37,297 bases of DNA from DAIMFL01 sp964372215 (GTDB lineage: Bacteria > Pseudomonadota > Alphaproteobacteria > Dongiales > Dongiaceae): the NCBI GenBank assembly GCA_964372215.1, contig CAYJQC010000038.1, positions 1 through 37,297 on the forward strand. The letters run 5' to 3'. The notes below the pieces were generated by a model, which saw only the letters and a list, made by a program, of their open reading frames with translations, had not been told where the DNA came from and searched no databases. This document shows positions 6,666 through 14,346 of this stretch, piece by piece; position 1 is the first letter of the stretch; every line of letters begins with the position of its first letter. Both the position numbers and the translations under genes were made by a program.

Positions 6666-9577
6666 ATCTCCTGCCGCTTGTTCTCGGGATCGTAGAACGG
6701 GATCGGAACGACCCGGCCCTGGATCAGCCGGCCGCCGGCGATCTTGATGTCGAAGCTGCTGCCGGGCGCCGCCTGGTCGGCGGCGACGTAGGCCAGCCCG
6801 ATGGTCCTGCCGTCGAGCGCGGGAGAGCGCACCGCCGAGGTGACCCGGCCGACGATCTCGGCGCCGCGCACGGTCAGGCGGCATTCTTCCGGCAGCGGCG
6901 CATTGGCGTCGTCGACGGTGAAGCCGACCAGCTTGCGCGACAGGCCGCGGGCATTCTGGATGGCGATCGAGCGGCCGCCGGTAAAGTACGGCTTGGTCTT
7001 GCCGATGGCCCAGGCCATGTCGGCCTCGTAGGGATGGGTCAGCCCGTCGGTGTCCTGGCCGATGATGATGTGGCCCTTTTCGAGCCGCAGCACGCGCTGG
7101 GCCTCGACCCCGAAGGGACGGATGCCTTCCGGCTTGCCGGCCTCCATCAGCGCGTCCCACAGGGCCTCGCCGAGGCTCGCCGGCACATGGATCTCGTAGC
7201 CGAGCTCGCCGACGAATCCGACCCTGAGCAGCCGCGCCGGGATGCCGGCGACCGTGCCCATGCGCACCCCCATGTACGGAAACGCCTCGGCCGACAGGTC
7301 GACGTCGGAGCACAACTTCTGCAGCACCGCGCGCGAGTTGGGCCCGGCGATGTTGACCCCGGCATAGGCGGCGGTGACGTTGGCGACGTCGACGTCGAGC
7401 CGCCACTGGGCGTTCCAGAACAGCATCATGCGATAGACCGCGTCGACGCCGCTGGTCGTCGCGGTCACGTAGAAATGCTCGTCGCGGAATCGGCAGGCGA
7501 CGCCGTCATCGACGATGGCGCCGGCCTGATCGGTCATCAGCACGTAGCGCGAGCGTCCGACCGGCTGCTTGGTGTAGCTGAAGGTGTAGAGGCGATTGAG
7601 GAACTCGGCCGCATCGGGCCCGCGGATGTCGAGCCCGCCCAGGGTCGAGACGTCGATCAGGCCGACATTGCCGCGGACATTGACGACCTCCTCGCGGATC
7701 CTGGCGTCGCGCTCCTCCGCCTTGCCGTAGAAGGCCGGGCGATACCACAACCCGGCCAGCATCATCCGCGCGCCCATTTCCAGGTGCCGGTGATGCATCG
7801 CGGTATGGCGTTCCTGCTCGAAGCCGCGGCCAGCCAGCAGGGCGAACTTCTCCGGCACGTAGGGCGGCCGCTGGGTCGTCACCGAGAGCTGCGCGAGATC
7901 GGTGCCGGTCTCGCGTGCCAGCACGCGCACCGCGGCGACCGCGGAATGGCGGCCCTGGGACGGCCCCATGCCGACCGTCGAGTAGCGCTTCAGGAGCTCG
8001 ATGTCGTCGTAGCCGTCGGCGATGCCGTTCACCAGGTCCTTGACCTGCAGGTCCTCGTCGTAGTCGACGAAATCCTTGCCCTTCTTGCTGGCGAAGATCG
8101 GCCAGGGATGGGTCTGGCGGGCGGCGCCGCGCTCGCCGGGCTGCGCCGGCTCGGCGCCGGTGCCGAGCCCGGCATGTCCGGCCGCCTGCCAGCCGGCGCG
8201 CCGCCCGTCGGCCAGCACCGCGTCGATGTCGAAGCTGCCGTTGACCGAGCCGGCGGCGTACACGCCGTCCGGCACCACCGAAGGCGCGTACATGTGGGCC
8301 GCGCGGTCATAGGCGAATTTGGTACCGGCGTGGTGGAGCAGCTGGCCGGCCGGGCTGTAGCCGGTCGACATGCAGATGAGATCGCAGTCGATCGAGGCAG
8401 CGGCGGGCGCGCAGGTGCCTTCGCCAGTGACCTTCGCGACCAGCGCCGCGGTGATGTGGCGCTTGCCGAGCCCGGGCACCGCTTCGCTCACGGTGTGGCC
8501 GGGCATGATCGGAATGCCGCGCTTCTGCGCGGTTTCCTCCATGTCGGTAAAGCCGGTTTGTGGCCGCAGGTCGACGATCGCCTGCACTTGGACCCCGGAT
8601 TCCGCCAGGTCGAGCGCCACGCCGTAGCCGTCGGCGTTGGCGGTCAGCACCACCGCCTTGCGCCCGGGCCGCACGCCGTACAGACGGATCAGCCGCTGTG
8701 CCGCCGAGCCCATCATCACGCCCGGCAGATCGTTGTTGCGGAACACCGCCGGCTGCTCCAGCGAACCGGTCGCGATCACCACCGCGGTCGCCCGCAGCTT
8801 GTAGAAGCGGTTGCCGCGGATGATCGGCAGCCAGTTGTCGGCGAACCAGCCGGTGCAGACCGCCTCGTCGAGCACGCGGATGTTCGACGCCGCCGCGACC
8901 TGGCGGGCGAGATCGGCGCGCAGCGCCGCGGCCCTGCGGCCCTCGCCGTCGAACCGGGCATAGGACAGCGCGCCGCCCGGCGTCGGCCAGTCGTCGACCA
9001 GGATCACCTCGCCGCCGGCCCTGGCGGCCTCGAGCGCCGCGGCCAGGCCGGCCGGGCCGCCGCCGATCACCGCCACGTCGGCAAACAGGTATTCCTTGTC
9101 GTAGTAGCCGTGATGGGCGGTCGGATCGACTATGCCGAGGCCGGTGCGGTCGCGAAAGATCCGCTCCCAGAACTTCCACGAGCCGTGCTTGTAGAACGCC
9201 TTGTAGTAGAAGCCGACCGGCATGAAGCGGCCCAGCATCTCGAGCCAGGAATCGCGGTCGTGCTCCAGGCTGCCCTTGTAGTTTTGCCCGGTGACGGCGA
9301 GGTCGTCTTCGATCCTGCGACGGTCGGCCAGCACGTTGGGCTCGTCGGCCACCTGCACCAGCGTGTTGGCGTCCTGGCCGGCCATGGTGAGAATGCCGCG
9401 CGGGCGGTGATACTTGAACGAGCGCGACAGCAGCCATTCGCCGTTCGCCGCCAGGGCGCTGGCGATGGTGTCTCCGGCGTGCCCCTCGAAGCTGCGCCCC
9501 TCGAAGGTGAAGGCGATCCGGCGGCTGCGGTCGATCAGGCTGCCGGCCGGCGCCGCCAGGCGGTTCATGCCGGTCAT
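6662..9577 (-). CDS. mgdC: N-methylglutamate dehydrogenase subunit C (sarcosine oxidase alpha-like, with GcvT domain)
   Basis: A 971-residue flavoprotein subunit. The N-terminal 90 residues match the Fer2_4 fold (GDTIASALAANG, SFKYHRPRG) but lack cluster cysteines, as in sarcosine oxidase alpha. A dinucleotide-binding domain follows, with IGGGPAGLAAALEA at about 171-184. The last third (from about residue 600) is an aminomethyltransferase/GcvT domain with VGLIDVSTLGGLDI and LRVGFVGELGYEIHVP. In the related oxidase this domain takes the one-carbon unit on tetrahydrofolate to give 5,10-methylene-tetrahydrofolate. Here it should do the same with the N-methyl group of N-methylglutamate, linking to fhs. 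The ATG at 9575-9577 shares four bases with the mgdB stop. Substrate is inferred from neighbours; alone it could be called soxA. Confidence 0.9.
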   Translation of the reverse strand: MTGMNRLAAPAGSLIDRSRRIAFTFEGRSFEGHAGDTIASALAANGEWLLSRSFKYHRPRGILTMAGQDANTLVQVADEPNVLADRRRIEDDLAVTGQNYKGSLEHDRDSWLEMLGRFMPVGFYYKAFYKHGSWKFWERIFRDRTGLGIVDPTAHHGYYDKEYLFADVAVIGGGPAGLAAALEAARAGGEVILVDDWPTPGGALSYARFDGEGRRAAALRADLARQVAAASNIRVLDEAVCTGWFADNWLPIIRGNRFYKLRATAVVIATGSLEQPAVFRNNDLPGVMMGSAAQRLIRLYGVRPGRKAVVLTANADGYGVALDLAESGVQVQAIVDLRPQTGFTDMEETAQKRGIPIMPGHTVSEAVPGLGKRHITAALVAKVTGEGTCAPAAASIDCDLICMSTGYSPAGQLLHHAGTKFAYDRAAHMYAPSVVPDGVYAAGSVNGSFDIDAVLADGRRAGWQAAGHAGLGTGAEPAQPGERGAARQTHPWPIFASKKGKDFVDYDEDLQVKDLVNGIADGYDDIELLKRYSTVGMGPSQGRHSAVAAVRVLARETGTDLAQLSVTTQRPPYVPEKFALLAGRGFEQERHTAMHHRHLEMGARMMLAGLWYRPAFYGKAEERDARIREEVVNVRGNVGLIDVSTLGGLDIRGPDAAEFLNRLYTFSYTKQPVGRSRYVLMTDQAGAIVDDGVACRFRDEHFYVTATTSGVDAVYRMMLFWNAQWRLDVDVANVTAAYAGVNIAGPNSRAVLQKLCSDVDLSAEAFPYMGVRMGTVAGIPARLLRVGFVGELGYEIHVPASLGEALWDALMEAGKPEGIRPFGVEAQRVLRLEKGHIIIGQDTDGLTHPYEADMAWAIGKTKPYFTGGRSIAIQNARGLSRKLVGFTVDDANAPLPEECRLTVRGAEIVGRVTSAVRSPALDGRTIGLAYVAADQAAPGSSFDIKIAGGRLIQGRVVPIPFYDPENKRQEM

Positions 9578-9882
9578 CGCGCGCCTCCGTCGCCCGGCGC
9601 CTTGGGCGCGAACTCGACCCGGGACGTGAACGCCTCGCCGGCGGGATAGGTGCGGATGATCTCGTCGCTCACGGTGTTGCGCTCGGCGATGAACCAGAAC
9701 GAGGTCGGCACGTGGCACCACCATTCGCGGATGACGCCGGCGGTGTTGTTCTCGATGAACACGTAGTCGGCCCACTCGCGATCGGAACAGGCATTGGGGT
9801 CGGGCATCGCCCTGACCTCGCCGCCCCAGACGAACTCCGAGATGTTGCGCGGCCCGTTGAGCGGGCAGTTCATGATCTTCAT
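9574..9882 (-). CDS. mgdB: N-methylglutamate dehydrogenase subunit B (sarcosine oxidase delta-like)
   Basis: A 102-residue small subunit with the family opening (Cys6, GPRN at 10-13, SEFVWGGE) and the EWWCHVPTSFWF block. In heterotetrameric sarcosine oxidase the delta subunit binds zinc through, as I recall, Cys6, Cys9, His59 and Cys63. Here Cys6 and the His (His57) remain, but the second cysteine is Asn9 and the last is Ser61, so the classical zinc site looks broken. Two other cysteines (32 and 56) are present but sit elsewhere. The ATG at 9880-9882 is 13 bases after the mgdA stop, and the end overlaps mgdC. It should be a structural part of the complex. Confidence 0.9.
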   Translation of the reverse strand: MKIMNCPLNGPRNISEFVWGGEVRAMPDPNACSDREWADYVFIENNTAGVIREWWCHVPTSFWFIAERNTVSDEIIRTYPAGEAFTSRVEFAPKAPGDGGAR

Positions 9883-9895
9883 CGCATACCGATCC

Positions 9896-11137
9896 TCAGT
9901 GCCCGACCGAGGCGGCGCCCTTTTCGCCGACCTGGTCGAACTCGTAGAAGCGCTCGAGACGGAAGGGCAGCAGCAGCTCGGGCACCCGCCCGGTGGCGAT
10001 CATCTCGGCATTCCGCCGGCCGCAGACCGGCGTCGCCTTGAAGCCCCAGGTGCCCCATCCGGAATCGATGTAATAGCCCTGCAGCGGCGTCTCCCCCATG
10101 ACCGGGCTGAAATCCGGGGTCATGTCGGTCATGCCGGCCCACTGCCGCATCAGCCGCACCTCGCCCAGGAATGGGAACAGCTCCAGCATGTGGCCGATCA
10201 GCCCCTCCTTGAAGTCGAGGGTCGAGCGCGTCGAATAGACGCCGTAGGGATCGGTCGAGCCGCCCATCACCAGTTCGCCGCGCGACGATTGCGAGATGTA
10301 GATGTGGAGGGACCCGGAGACCACGATCTGGTCGAGGAACGGCTTCAGCGGCACCGAGACGCACGCTTGCAGCGGAATGGTGCGGATCGGCAGGCGGAAC
10401 CCGGCCAGGGCCGCAACCCGCGAGCTGGAGCCGGCGACCGCCTGCAGCACCGTGCCGGCGCGAACCGTGCCGCGGCTGGTTTCCACCGCCGTCACCCTGC
10501 CGTTCTCGCTGCGGATGCCGGTTACTTCGGTCTGCGGGTGGATTTCGACGCCCATCTCGGCGGCCCGCTTCGCATAGCCCCAGGCGACCGCGTCATGGCG
10601 CGCGATCGAGCCCGGCGGGTGATAGAGCGCGCCGAGGATCGGATAGCGCACCTCGTCCGACAGGTTCATGGTCGGGCAGAGCTTGCGGATGTCGTCCGGG
10701 TAGATCAGTTCCGAGTCGACGCCGAGATGCTTGTTCACCTCGGCTCGCCAGCGGCTGGTCCGCATGGCGGCGTCGGTGTGGGCCAGGGTGAAATGGCCAC
10801 GCTCGGAATAGAGGATGTTGTAGTCCAGCTCCTCGGACAGTCCGCGATACAGGGTCATCGATTCTTCGTAGAATCGCACACCTTCGGGCGTCAGGTAGTT
10901 GGAGCGGATGATCGCGGTGTTGCGCGCCGTGTTGCCGCCCGCCAGATAGCCTTTCTCGATCACCGCCACGTTGGTGATGCCGTGATGGGCCGCCAGGTAG
11001 TAGGCGGTGGCCAGGCCGTGCCCGCCGCCGCCGATGATCACCACGTCGTAGCTCGGGCGCAGATCGCGCGCCGCCGGGAAATGGCGCTTCGCCGGGTAGC
11101 TGCGTCCGAAGCCGTATTTCAGCAGACCGAGGGGCAT
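9896..11137 (-). CDS. mgdA: N-methylglutamate dehydrogenase subunit A (sarcosine oxidase beta-like, catalytic)
   Basis: A 413-residue member of the DAO (D-amino-acid oxidase-like) flavoenzyme family. The FAD-binding motif is VVIIGGGGHGLATAYYLA at about 32-49, and ESGWGT-type flavin contacts occur near the end as DSGWGTWGFKATP. His181 in SIARHDAVAWGYAK lines up with the histidine that carries covalent FMN in the sarcosine oxidase beta subunit. It should oxidise N-methylglutamate at the N-methyl C-N bond. The ATG at 11135-11137 begins MPLGLLKYGFGR, where family similarity starts; an upstream in-frame ATG at 11182 adds 15 unlikely residues. It is the first gene of the mgd block, behind a 449-base gap that should hold the promoter. 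Confidence 0.9.
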   Translation of the reverse strand: MPLGLLKYGFGRSYPAKRHFPAARDLRPSYDVVIIGGGGHGLATAYYLAAHHGITNVAVIEKGYLAGGNTARNTAIIRSNYLTPEGVRFYEESMTLYRGLSEELDYNILYSERGHFTLAHTDAAMRTSRWRAEVNKHLGVDSELIYPDDIRKLCPTMNLSDEVRYPILGALYHPPGSIARHDAVAWGYAKRAAEMGVEIHPQTEVTGIRSENGRVTAVETSRGTVRAGTVLQAVAGSSSRVAALAGFRLPIRTIPLQACVSVPLKPFLDQIVVSGSLHIYISQSSRGELVMGGSTDPYGVYSTRSTLDFKEGLIGHMLELFPFLGEVRLMRQWAGMTDMTPDFSPVMGETPLQGYYIDSGWGTWGFKATPVCGRRNAEMIATGRVPELLLPFRLERFYEFDQVGEKGAASVGH

Positions 11138-11586
11138 CGCGCTCTCTGTTGGTGGGCCGGTCCGGTCGGCCCGTGGGGCCACTGCACGCGCCGGATGGCG
11201 GGCCGCTCCCGGCCACCGGCCAGCCCATTTCTACCCCCCGCGGGGGCCGCTTCCATGACGGCGGACGACATCGGCTATAGCGGCTGCGACCGTGGCGGGT
11301 TTCTGGCGGAGTCCGGGCGAATTCGCCGTTCCCCCGTGTGTTGCAGAGGCTATCGTCCTGTTGCATCGGAGGCAAGATTTATTCCTGCGGTCGAGGACCG
11401 ATTTTCGACCAATCCGGTCAGATCCTGAACCACTTTCATGCCTATCGCCGGCGCCTCTCTCCCAGGAACCCGGGCCAAGGGCCTGGTGCATCGCGCGCTT
11501 CCCACCCGCCGAACCCGCCAAAGGAAACGGGCGCCGGAGACCCCCGGCGCCCGTTCCCGGGCCGCTTCCTGGCTGGCCCGATCAGG
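11138..11586. other. Promoter-containing gap upstream of mgdA and downstream of the amt operon
   Basis: This 449-base stretch has no convincing gene. It holds the hairpin at 11526-11557 that ends the amt transcript. At 11361-11375 there is a dyad TTGC-N7-GCAA of the general T-N11-A type bound by LysR regulators. On the minus strand TTGCCT and TAGCCT lie 17 bases apart around it, a weak match to a promoter. No LysR gene is in the window, so I would not assign a regulator. Confidence 0.35.
11526..11557 (-). terminator. Hairpin terminator candidate of the amt operon
   Basis: An 11-base perfect stem (11527-11537 with 11544-11554, GGGCGCCGG core) closes a six-base loop, and flanking A/T bases extend it slightly. 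It lies about 30 bases after the stop of the 78-residue membrane protein gene. On the minus strand it is followed by TTTCCTTT, a short imperfect T-run. Stem strength is high and the T-run is weak, so termination is likely but not certain. Confidence 0.65.
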
Positions 11587-11823
11587 TCACATCGAACGCA
11601 GCACTCGCTCGCCCTTGAGCGCCTTGTTCATGTTGTCGCCCTGCTTCAGCGTCTCCAGGTCGTCCCGGTAGTTCGCATTCTCCATGCGGAACTGCCAGAT
11701 GTGCCAGACGACCCAGAACACCAGCCCGATGATCACCAGGATGGTCTCCGTGCCGACCATGGGATAGAGCGGCCCGAGATCGCTGATCGTGCCGTTCCAG
11801 TTGCCAACTTCTTCGAGTGTCAT
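11587..11823 (-). CDS. Small single-helix membrane protein next to the Amt transporter, unknown function
   Basis: A 78-residue protein I do not recognise from a named family. Residues about 26-46 (ETILVIIGLVFWVVWHIWQF) make one hydrophobic, aromatic-rich membrane helix. A short polar N-terminus precedes it and a charged tail of about 30 residues follows (RMENANYRDDLETLK, KGERVLRSM), which should lie in the cytoplasm by the positive-inside rule. The start codon at 11821-11823 follows GAGGAGAT. It begins only 18 bases after the amt stop, so the two are surely cotranscribed, and a hairpin terminator follows. An accessory or regulatory subunit of the transporter is a fair guess; no PII/GlnK gene is present here. 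The coding call is supported by ribosome site, tight spacing and composition. Confidence 0.78.
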   Translation of the reverse strand: MTLEEVGNWNGTISDLGPLYPMVGTETILVIIGLVFWVVWHIWQFRMENANYRDDLETLKQGDNMNKALKGERVLRSM

Positions 11824-11841
11824 GTCTCGATCTCCTCGTAT

Positions 11842-13245
11842 CTAGTTCCGCAACCAGCCGGCCGCTCGAGCTTCCTCGATTTCGGCGTTCTGGATTTCGC
11901 TTTCGTCCATATAGCGTGCCGCGTACTCGGACAGGTCGAGTCCGACCAGTTCGATCTCACGCGGAATGCGCAACAGCCCGACCGCCTTCAGGATCGACGC
12001 CAGAATGAAGGTCGGGATGAAGCCGAGGACCAGGAACATGATCACTGCGCCGGCGAAATTGCCCCACGGCGTGATGTGCGCGTACTCGGGATTGGGCGAA
12101 GTCGGGAAGCCCCACAACACGAACCCGGCGATGACGACACCGAGAAACCCACCATAGCCGTGCACGGCGACGGCGCCGACCGCATCGTCGACCTTGAACT
12201 TCCGCTCGACCCAGTGGTGCAGCTTGTAGCAGATCACCGGCACGATGGCGCCGATGATCATCGCCTGGATCGGGTGGTAGAGGTCGTTGCCCGCCGAAGC
12301 GCCGATGACGCCACACAGGCCGCCAGAGTAGGTCCAGAATGCATCGCCACGCGAGACGATGTAGGTGGCCATCAGTCCGCCTGACAGCGACATCAGGAAG
12401 TTGAAGGTGATGGCGGAGAGCGTCGTCGGCGAAAGATAGATGTTGGTGGCCGAATAGAACACCCCGTCGCCGCTCTGCACATCCCAGATCGGAACGTTGC
12501 AGGCGACATAGAAGCCCCAGAAACCGGTATAGATCAGGAACAGGCCGATCGTTACCAGCCAGGGGTTGTGCGGCACGATGTTGCGCGGCGTGCCGTCGGC
12601 GCGGAACTTGCCGATACGCGGCCCCAGGACGATGAGCACCGCCAGAGCGGCACCGCCGGCGATGGCGTGGATGACGCCCGACGCATAGGCGTCGTGATAG
12701 CCGAGAATCTGCACCATCCATCCGTCTGGATGCCAGCCCCAGGCGGCATCGATGATCCAGGTCACCGAACCCACCAGCACCGCGATCAGCCAGAACGCAC
12801 CGGAACGGATGCGTTCGATCACCGCGCCGGAAATGATCGACGCGGCGGTCCAGGAGAACAACAGGAAGGCGGCCCAGAACACGCCGTTGAGGCGGGCCCA
12901 GAACATGTCCCCGCCGGTGAAGTCGGAAGACGATGGCGTCCCGCCCATATGGGTTGCCATCAGTTCGCTGTTCGGTTCAGCCCACGGCGCGGACAGCAGA
13001 TCGCCCGTGATCCAGGGCCCGTTCGGGAAGGCGAAATAGATCCACCAGCCGAAGAAGAAGAAGGTCACGGTGACCAGCGGGATCACCATCGTGTTCTTCA
13101 TCAGCGTGTGCATGTGGTTCTTCTGTCGCGACGCGCCGACTTCGTACATGCAGAAGCCGACATGGATCAGGAACATGAAGACGACCGTGACCCAGTAGTA
13201 GAACTCGGTGAAGATGACTGTTAGCGCGCCAATTTCGGTATCCAT
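11842..13245 (-). CDS. amt: Amt-family ammonium (methylammonium) transporter
   Basis: A 467-residue Amt/MEP/Rh-type membrane channel with about eleven membrane helices. Pore residues are visible: Asp185 and His193 (DAYASGVIHAIAGG) correspond in spacing to Asp160/His168 of E. coli AmtB, and His362 (DDAVGAVAVHGYGG) to the second pore histidine. Helix regions such as FWLIAVLVGSVTWIIDAAWGW and LIYTGFWGFYVACN are clear. The latter departs from the usual GWFFFN-like motif, so this is a divergent subfamily. No cleavable signal peptide is evident. Flanking mgd and glx clusters suggest it moves methylammonium or recovers ammonium released in the pathway. A 472-base upstream gap holds a candidate promoter and operator. 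The family is firm; the substrate preference is inference. Confidence 0.93.
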   Translation of the reverse strand: MDTEIGALTVIFTEFYYWVTVVFMFLIHVGFCMYEVGASRQKNHMHTLMKNTMVIPLVTVTFFFFGWWIYFAFPNGPWITGDLLSAPWAEPNSELMATHMGGTPSSSDFTGGDMFWARLNGVFWAAFLLFSWTAASIISGAVIERIRSGAFWLIAVLVGSVTWIIDAAWGWHPDGWMVQILGYHDAYASGVIHAIAGGAALAVLIVLGPRIGKFRADGTPRNIVPHNPWLVTIGLFLIYTGFWGFYVACNVPIWDVQSGDGVFYSATNIYLSPTTLSAITFNFLMSLSGGLMATYIVSRGDAFWTYSGGLCGVIGASAGNDLYHPIQAMIIGAIVPVICYKLHHWVERKFKVDDAVGAVAVHGYGGFLGVVIAGFVLWGFPTSPNPEYAHITPWGNFAGAVIMFLVLGFIPTFILASILKAVGLLRIPREIELVGLDLSEYAARYMDESEIQNAEIEEARAAGWLRN

Positions 13246-13538
13246 GCTGTCCCCCTCGTATCCAGGACTCGTGTGCCTACGTTGATTGGGCCCGGGTGGA
13301 TCCTCGGCAGCGGTCCTTTTGCCGCAGCAGGCCGGCTCATCGTCAAGCGGGCGAGCCGACCGTGCCGTGCCTCCTTCGCAACGATCCAGGCCGGGTTGGC
13401 ATTCTCGGGAGTGCCCAGGGCAAACGGTCGAGCGGCGGCAGACGGTTGCCGCTCGGCGCGCTTATGGGGGCTGTCAACGGGAAACACTCCGCGGACTCCG
13501 CGGCATGCGCCAATACTCCCATGGTTTCTTCTTGTCCC

Positions 13539-13553
13539 CCTTGCTTTGCAAGG
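13539..13553. promoter_or_regulatory. Perfect dyad CCTTGC-TTT-GCAAGG
   Basis: Six-base arms are perfectly complementary around a three-base centre. It lies about 30 bases downstream of the predicted amt transcription start. It could be an operator or a small RNA hairpin in the leader. No known regulator is assigned. Confidence 0.35.
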
Positions 13554-13567
13554 TGAGCCGCCCCAGA

Positions 13568-13581
13568 TTTCCCCCCAGGAA
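13568..13581 (-). promoter_or_regulatory. TTTCC-type dyad shared with the mgsA upstream region
   Basis: TTTCCCCCCAGGAA contains TTCC-N5-GGAA and matches 11 of 14 bases of the dyad at 5171-5184. It lies just downstream of the predicted minus-strand promoter at 13592-13620, a position that would suit repression. A shared operator for the XRE-cupin regulator would tie the transporter to the methylamine operon. Confidence 0.35.
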
Positions 13582-13591
13582 CGGTTTTTGA

Positions 13592-13620
13592 ATGATAGGC
13601 TAGTTTTTGGGAAAGTTGAA
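13592..13620 (-). promoter_or_regulatory. Candidate promoter for amt
   Basis: On the minus strand TATCAT (13592-13597) matches five of six bases of a sigma-70 -10 box. A weaker TTCAAC sits 17 bases upstream at 13615-13620. The region is A/T-rich in a GC-rich genome. The leader would be about 340 bases long, which is unusual, so a second start closer to the gene is possible. Confidence 0.35.
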
Positions 13621-13717
13621 GCGTGCGATTGCCACGATAGTCAGCGAGAAGATCGATTCTTTCGGGATTGGTTCGCCCGAATGGCACCATTTCTCGCAGC
13701 GGAAGCGTTGAGCCCCG

Positions 13718-14314
13718 ATGAGCGTTGACGACGACAAGGTGATTCTGCTCGAACCGGCGGCCCAGGCACTGCGCGACGAATTTCTCGGCTGGCAATGCCG
13801 GATCCGCCAGCTTGCGGTGCGCGAGCATGGCGGGCGCCCCAGTTCCGGGATGCGCCCTCGCGTGTCGTCTGCCGACGGCGCAGAGATCTCCCCGGGCATC
13901 GTCGTCCTGATCATGCCCGAGGAGCCGTGGAACAGCGCCCAGCTGTTCCGCCACCAGTACCTCAAGACCCAGGATCCTGTGGAGCGCTACGACAAGGTGC
14001 TGGAGCTCACGGCCGCCAGCTATTTCCAGCACCCGAGCGAATTCAGCGACGTGATGACCGCGCTGTTCGGTTCCGACTCGGCGCTGGCCGAGAGCTTGCT
14101 GCGGGCCGGCCGCTGCGTGCTCGAGTTCGCCCAGTACAGCCAGTCCTACCGGATTCCCTGCACCGTCGACGAACTGCCGCAGGATGATGGCTTCCATCAG
14201 GCGACCAGTTGGCACAACGCCATGTACAACCCCAACCTGCCGGCCGGGGTCCGGGTCCTGTCCTTCACGCCCGACTGGCCGCACGCCTCCGCCGCCCCGC
14301 TTCCCCCCGACTGA
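13718..14314 (+). CDS. Protein of unknown function, 198 residues
   Basis: I do not recognise this protein. It is soluble, with no signal peptide and no membrane helix. A charged N-terminus (about 1-60, including REHGG and RPRVSSADG) precedes a more ordered part from residue 58 (PGIVVLIMPEEPWNSAQLFRH) with helical, aromatic-rich segments (VLELTAASYFQHP, RCVLEFAQYSQSY) and a proline-rich tail. The start was taken as the ATG at 13718 (MSVDDDKVILLEP). No strong ribosome site precedes it, so a later start is possible. Base composition and third-position GC fit real coding, and it stands alone between the amt regulatory gap and the glycosyltransferase-like gene. Confidence 0.6.
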   Translation: MSVDDDKVILLEPAAQALRDEFLGWQCRIRQLAVREHGGRPSSGMRPRVSSADGAEISPGIVVLIMPEEPWNSAQLFRHQYLKTQDPVERYDKVLELTAASYFQHPSEFSDVMTALFGSDSALAESLLRAGRCVLEFAQYSQSYRIPCTVDELPQDDGFHQATSWHNAMYNPNLPAGVRVLSFTPDWPHASAAPLPPD

Positions 14315-14346
14315 TCCCGGCCGCCGGCCGCAAGCCGCCGCGCCAT

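Larger units (their letters stand above)
13246..13717. other. Divergent regulatory gap upstream of amt
   Basis: A 472-base stretch between amt (minus) and the 198-residue gene (plus). Open frames crossing it are low-complexity shadows. It carries three signals: a dyad CCTTGC-TTT-GCAAGG at 13539-13553, the TTCC-N5-GGAA dyad at 13568-13581, and a minus-strand promoter candidate at 13592-13620. The part at 13515-13620 is clearly richer in A/T than its surroundings, as expected for a promoter. Confidence 0.5.

Noticed and set aside
7034..9649. Plus-strand open frame of 871 codons
   Set aside because: Antisense shadow of mgdC, which has clear FAD/NAD and GcvT motifs; no family signal in the plus-strand product.
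5931..11137. Reading the four-subunit flavoenzyme as plain sarcosine oxidase soxBDAG
   Set aside because: The subunits are homologous, but direct linkage to mgsABC and gmaS fits N-methylglutamate dehydrogenase better. There is no glyA, glycine-betaine or dimethylglycine gene nearby.
11361..11375. LysR-type box upstream of mgdA
   Set aside because: TTGC-N7-GCAA is a short, common pattern, and no LysR regulator gene is in the window.
13221..13487. Small minus-strand open frame upstream of amt
   Set aside because: It overlaps the amt start in another frame, has no ribosome site or recognisable pattern, and lies in the probable amt leader.
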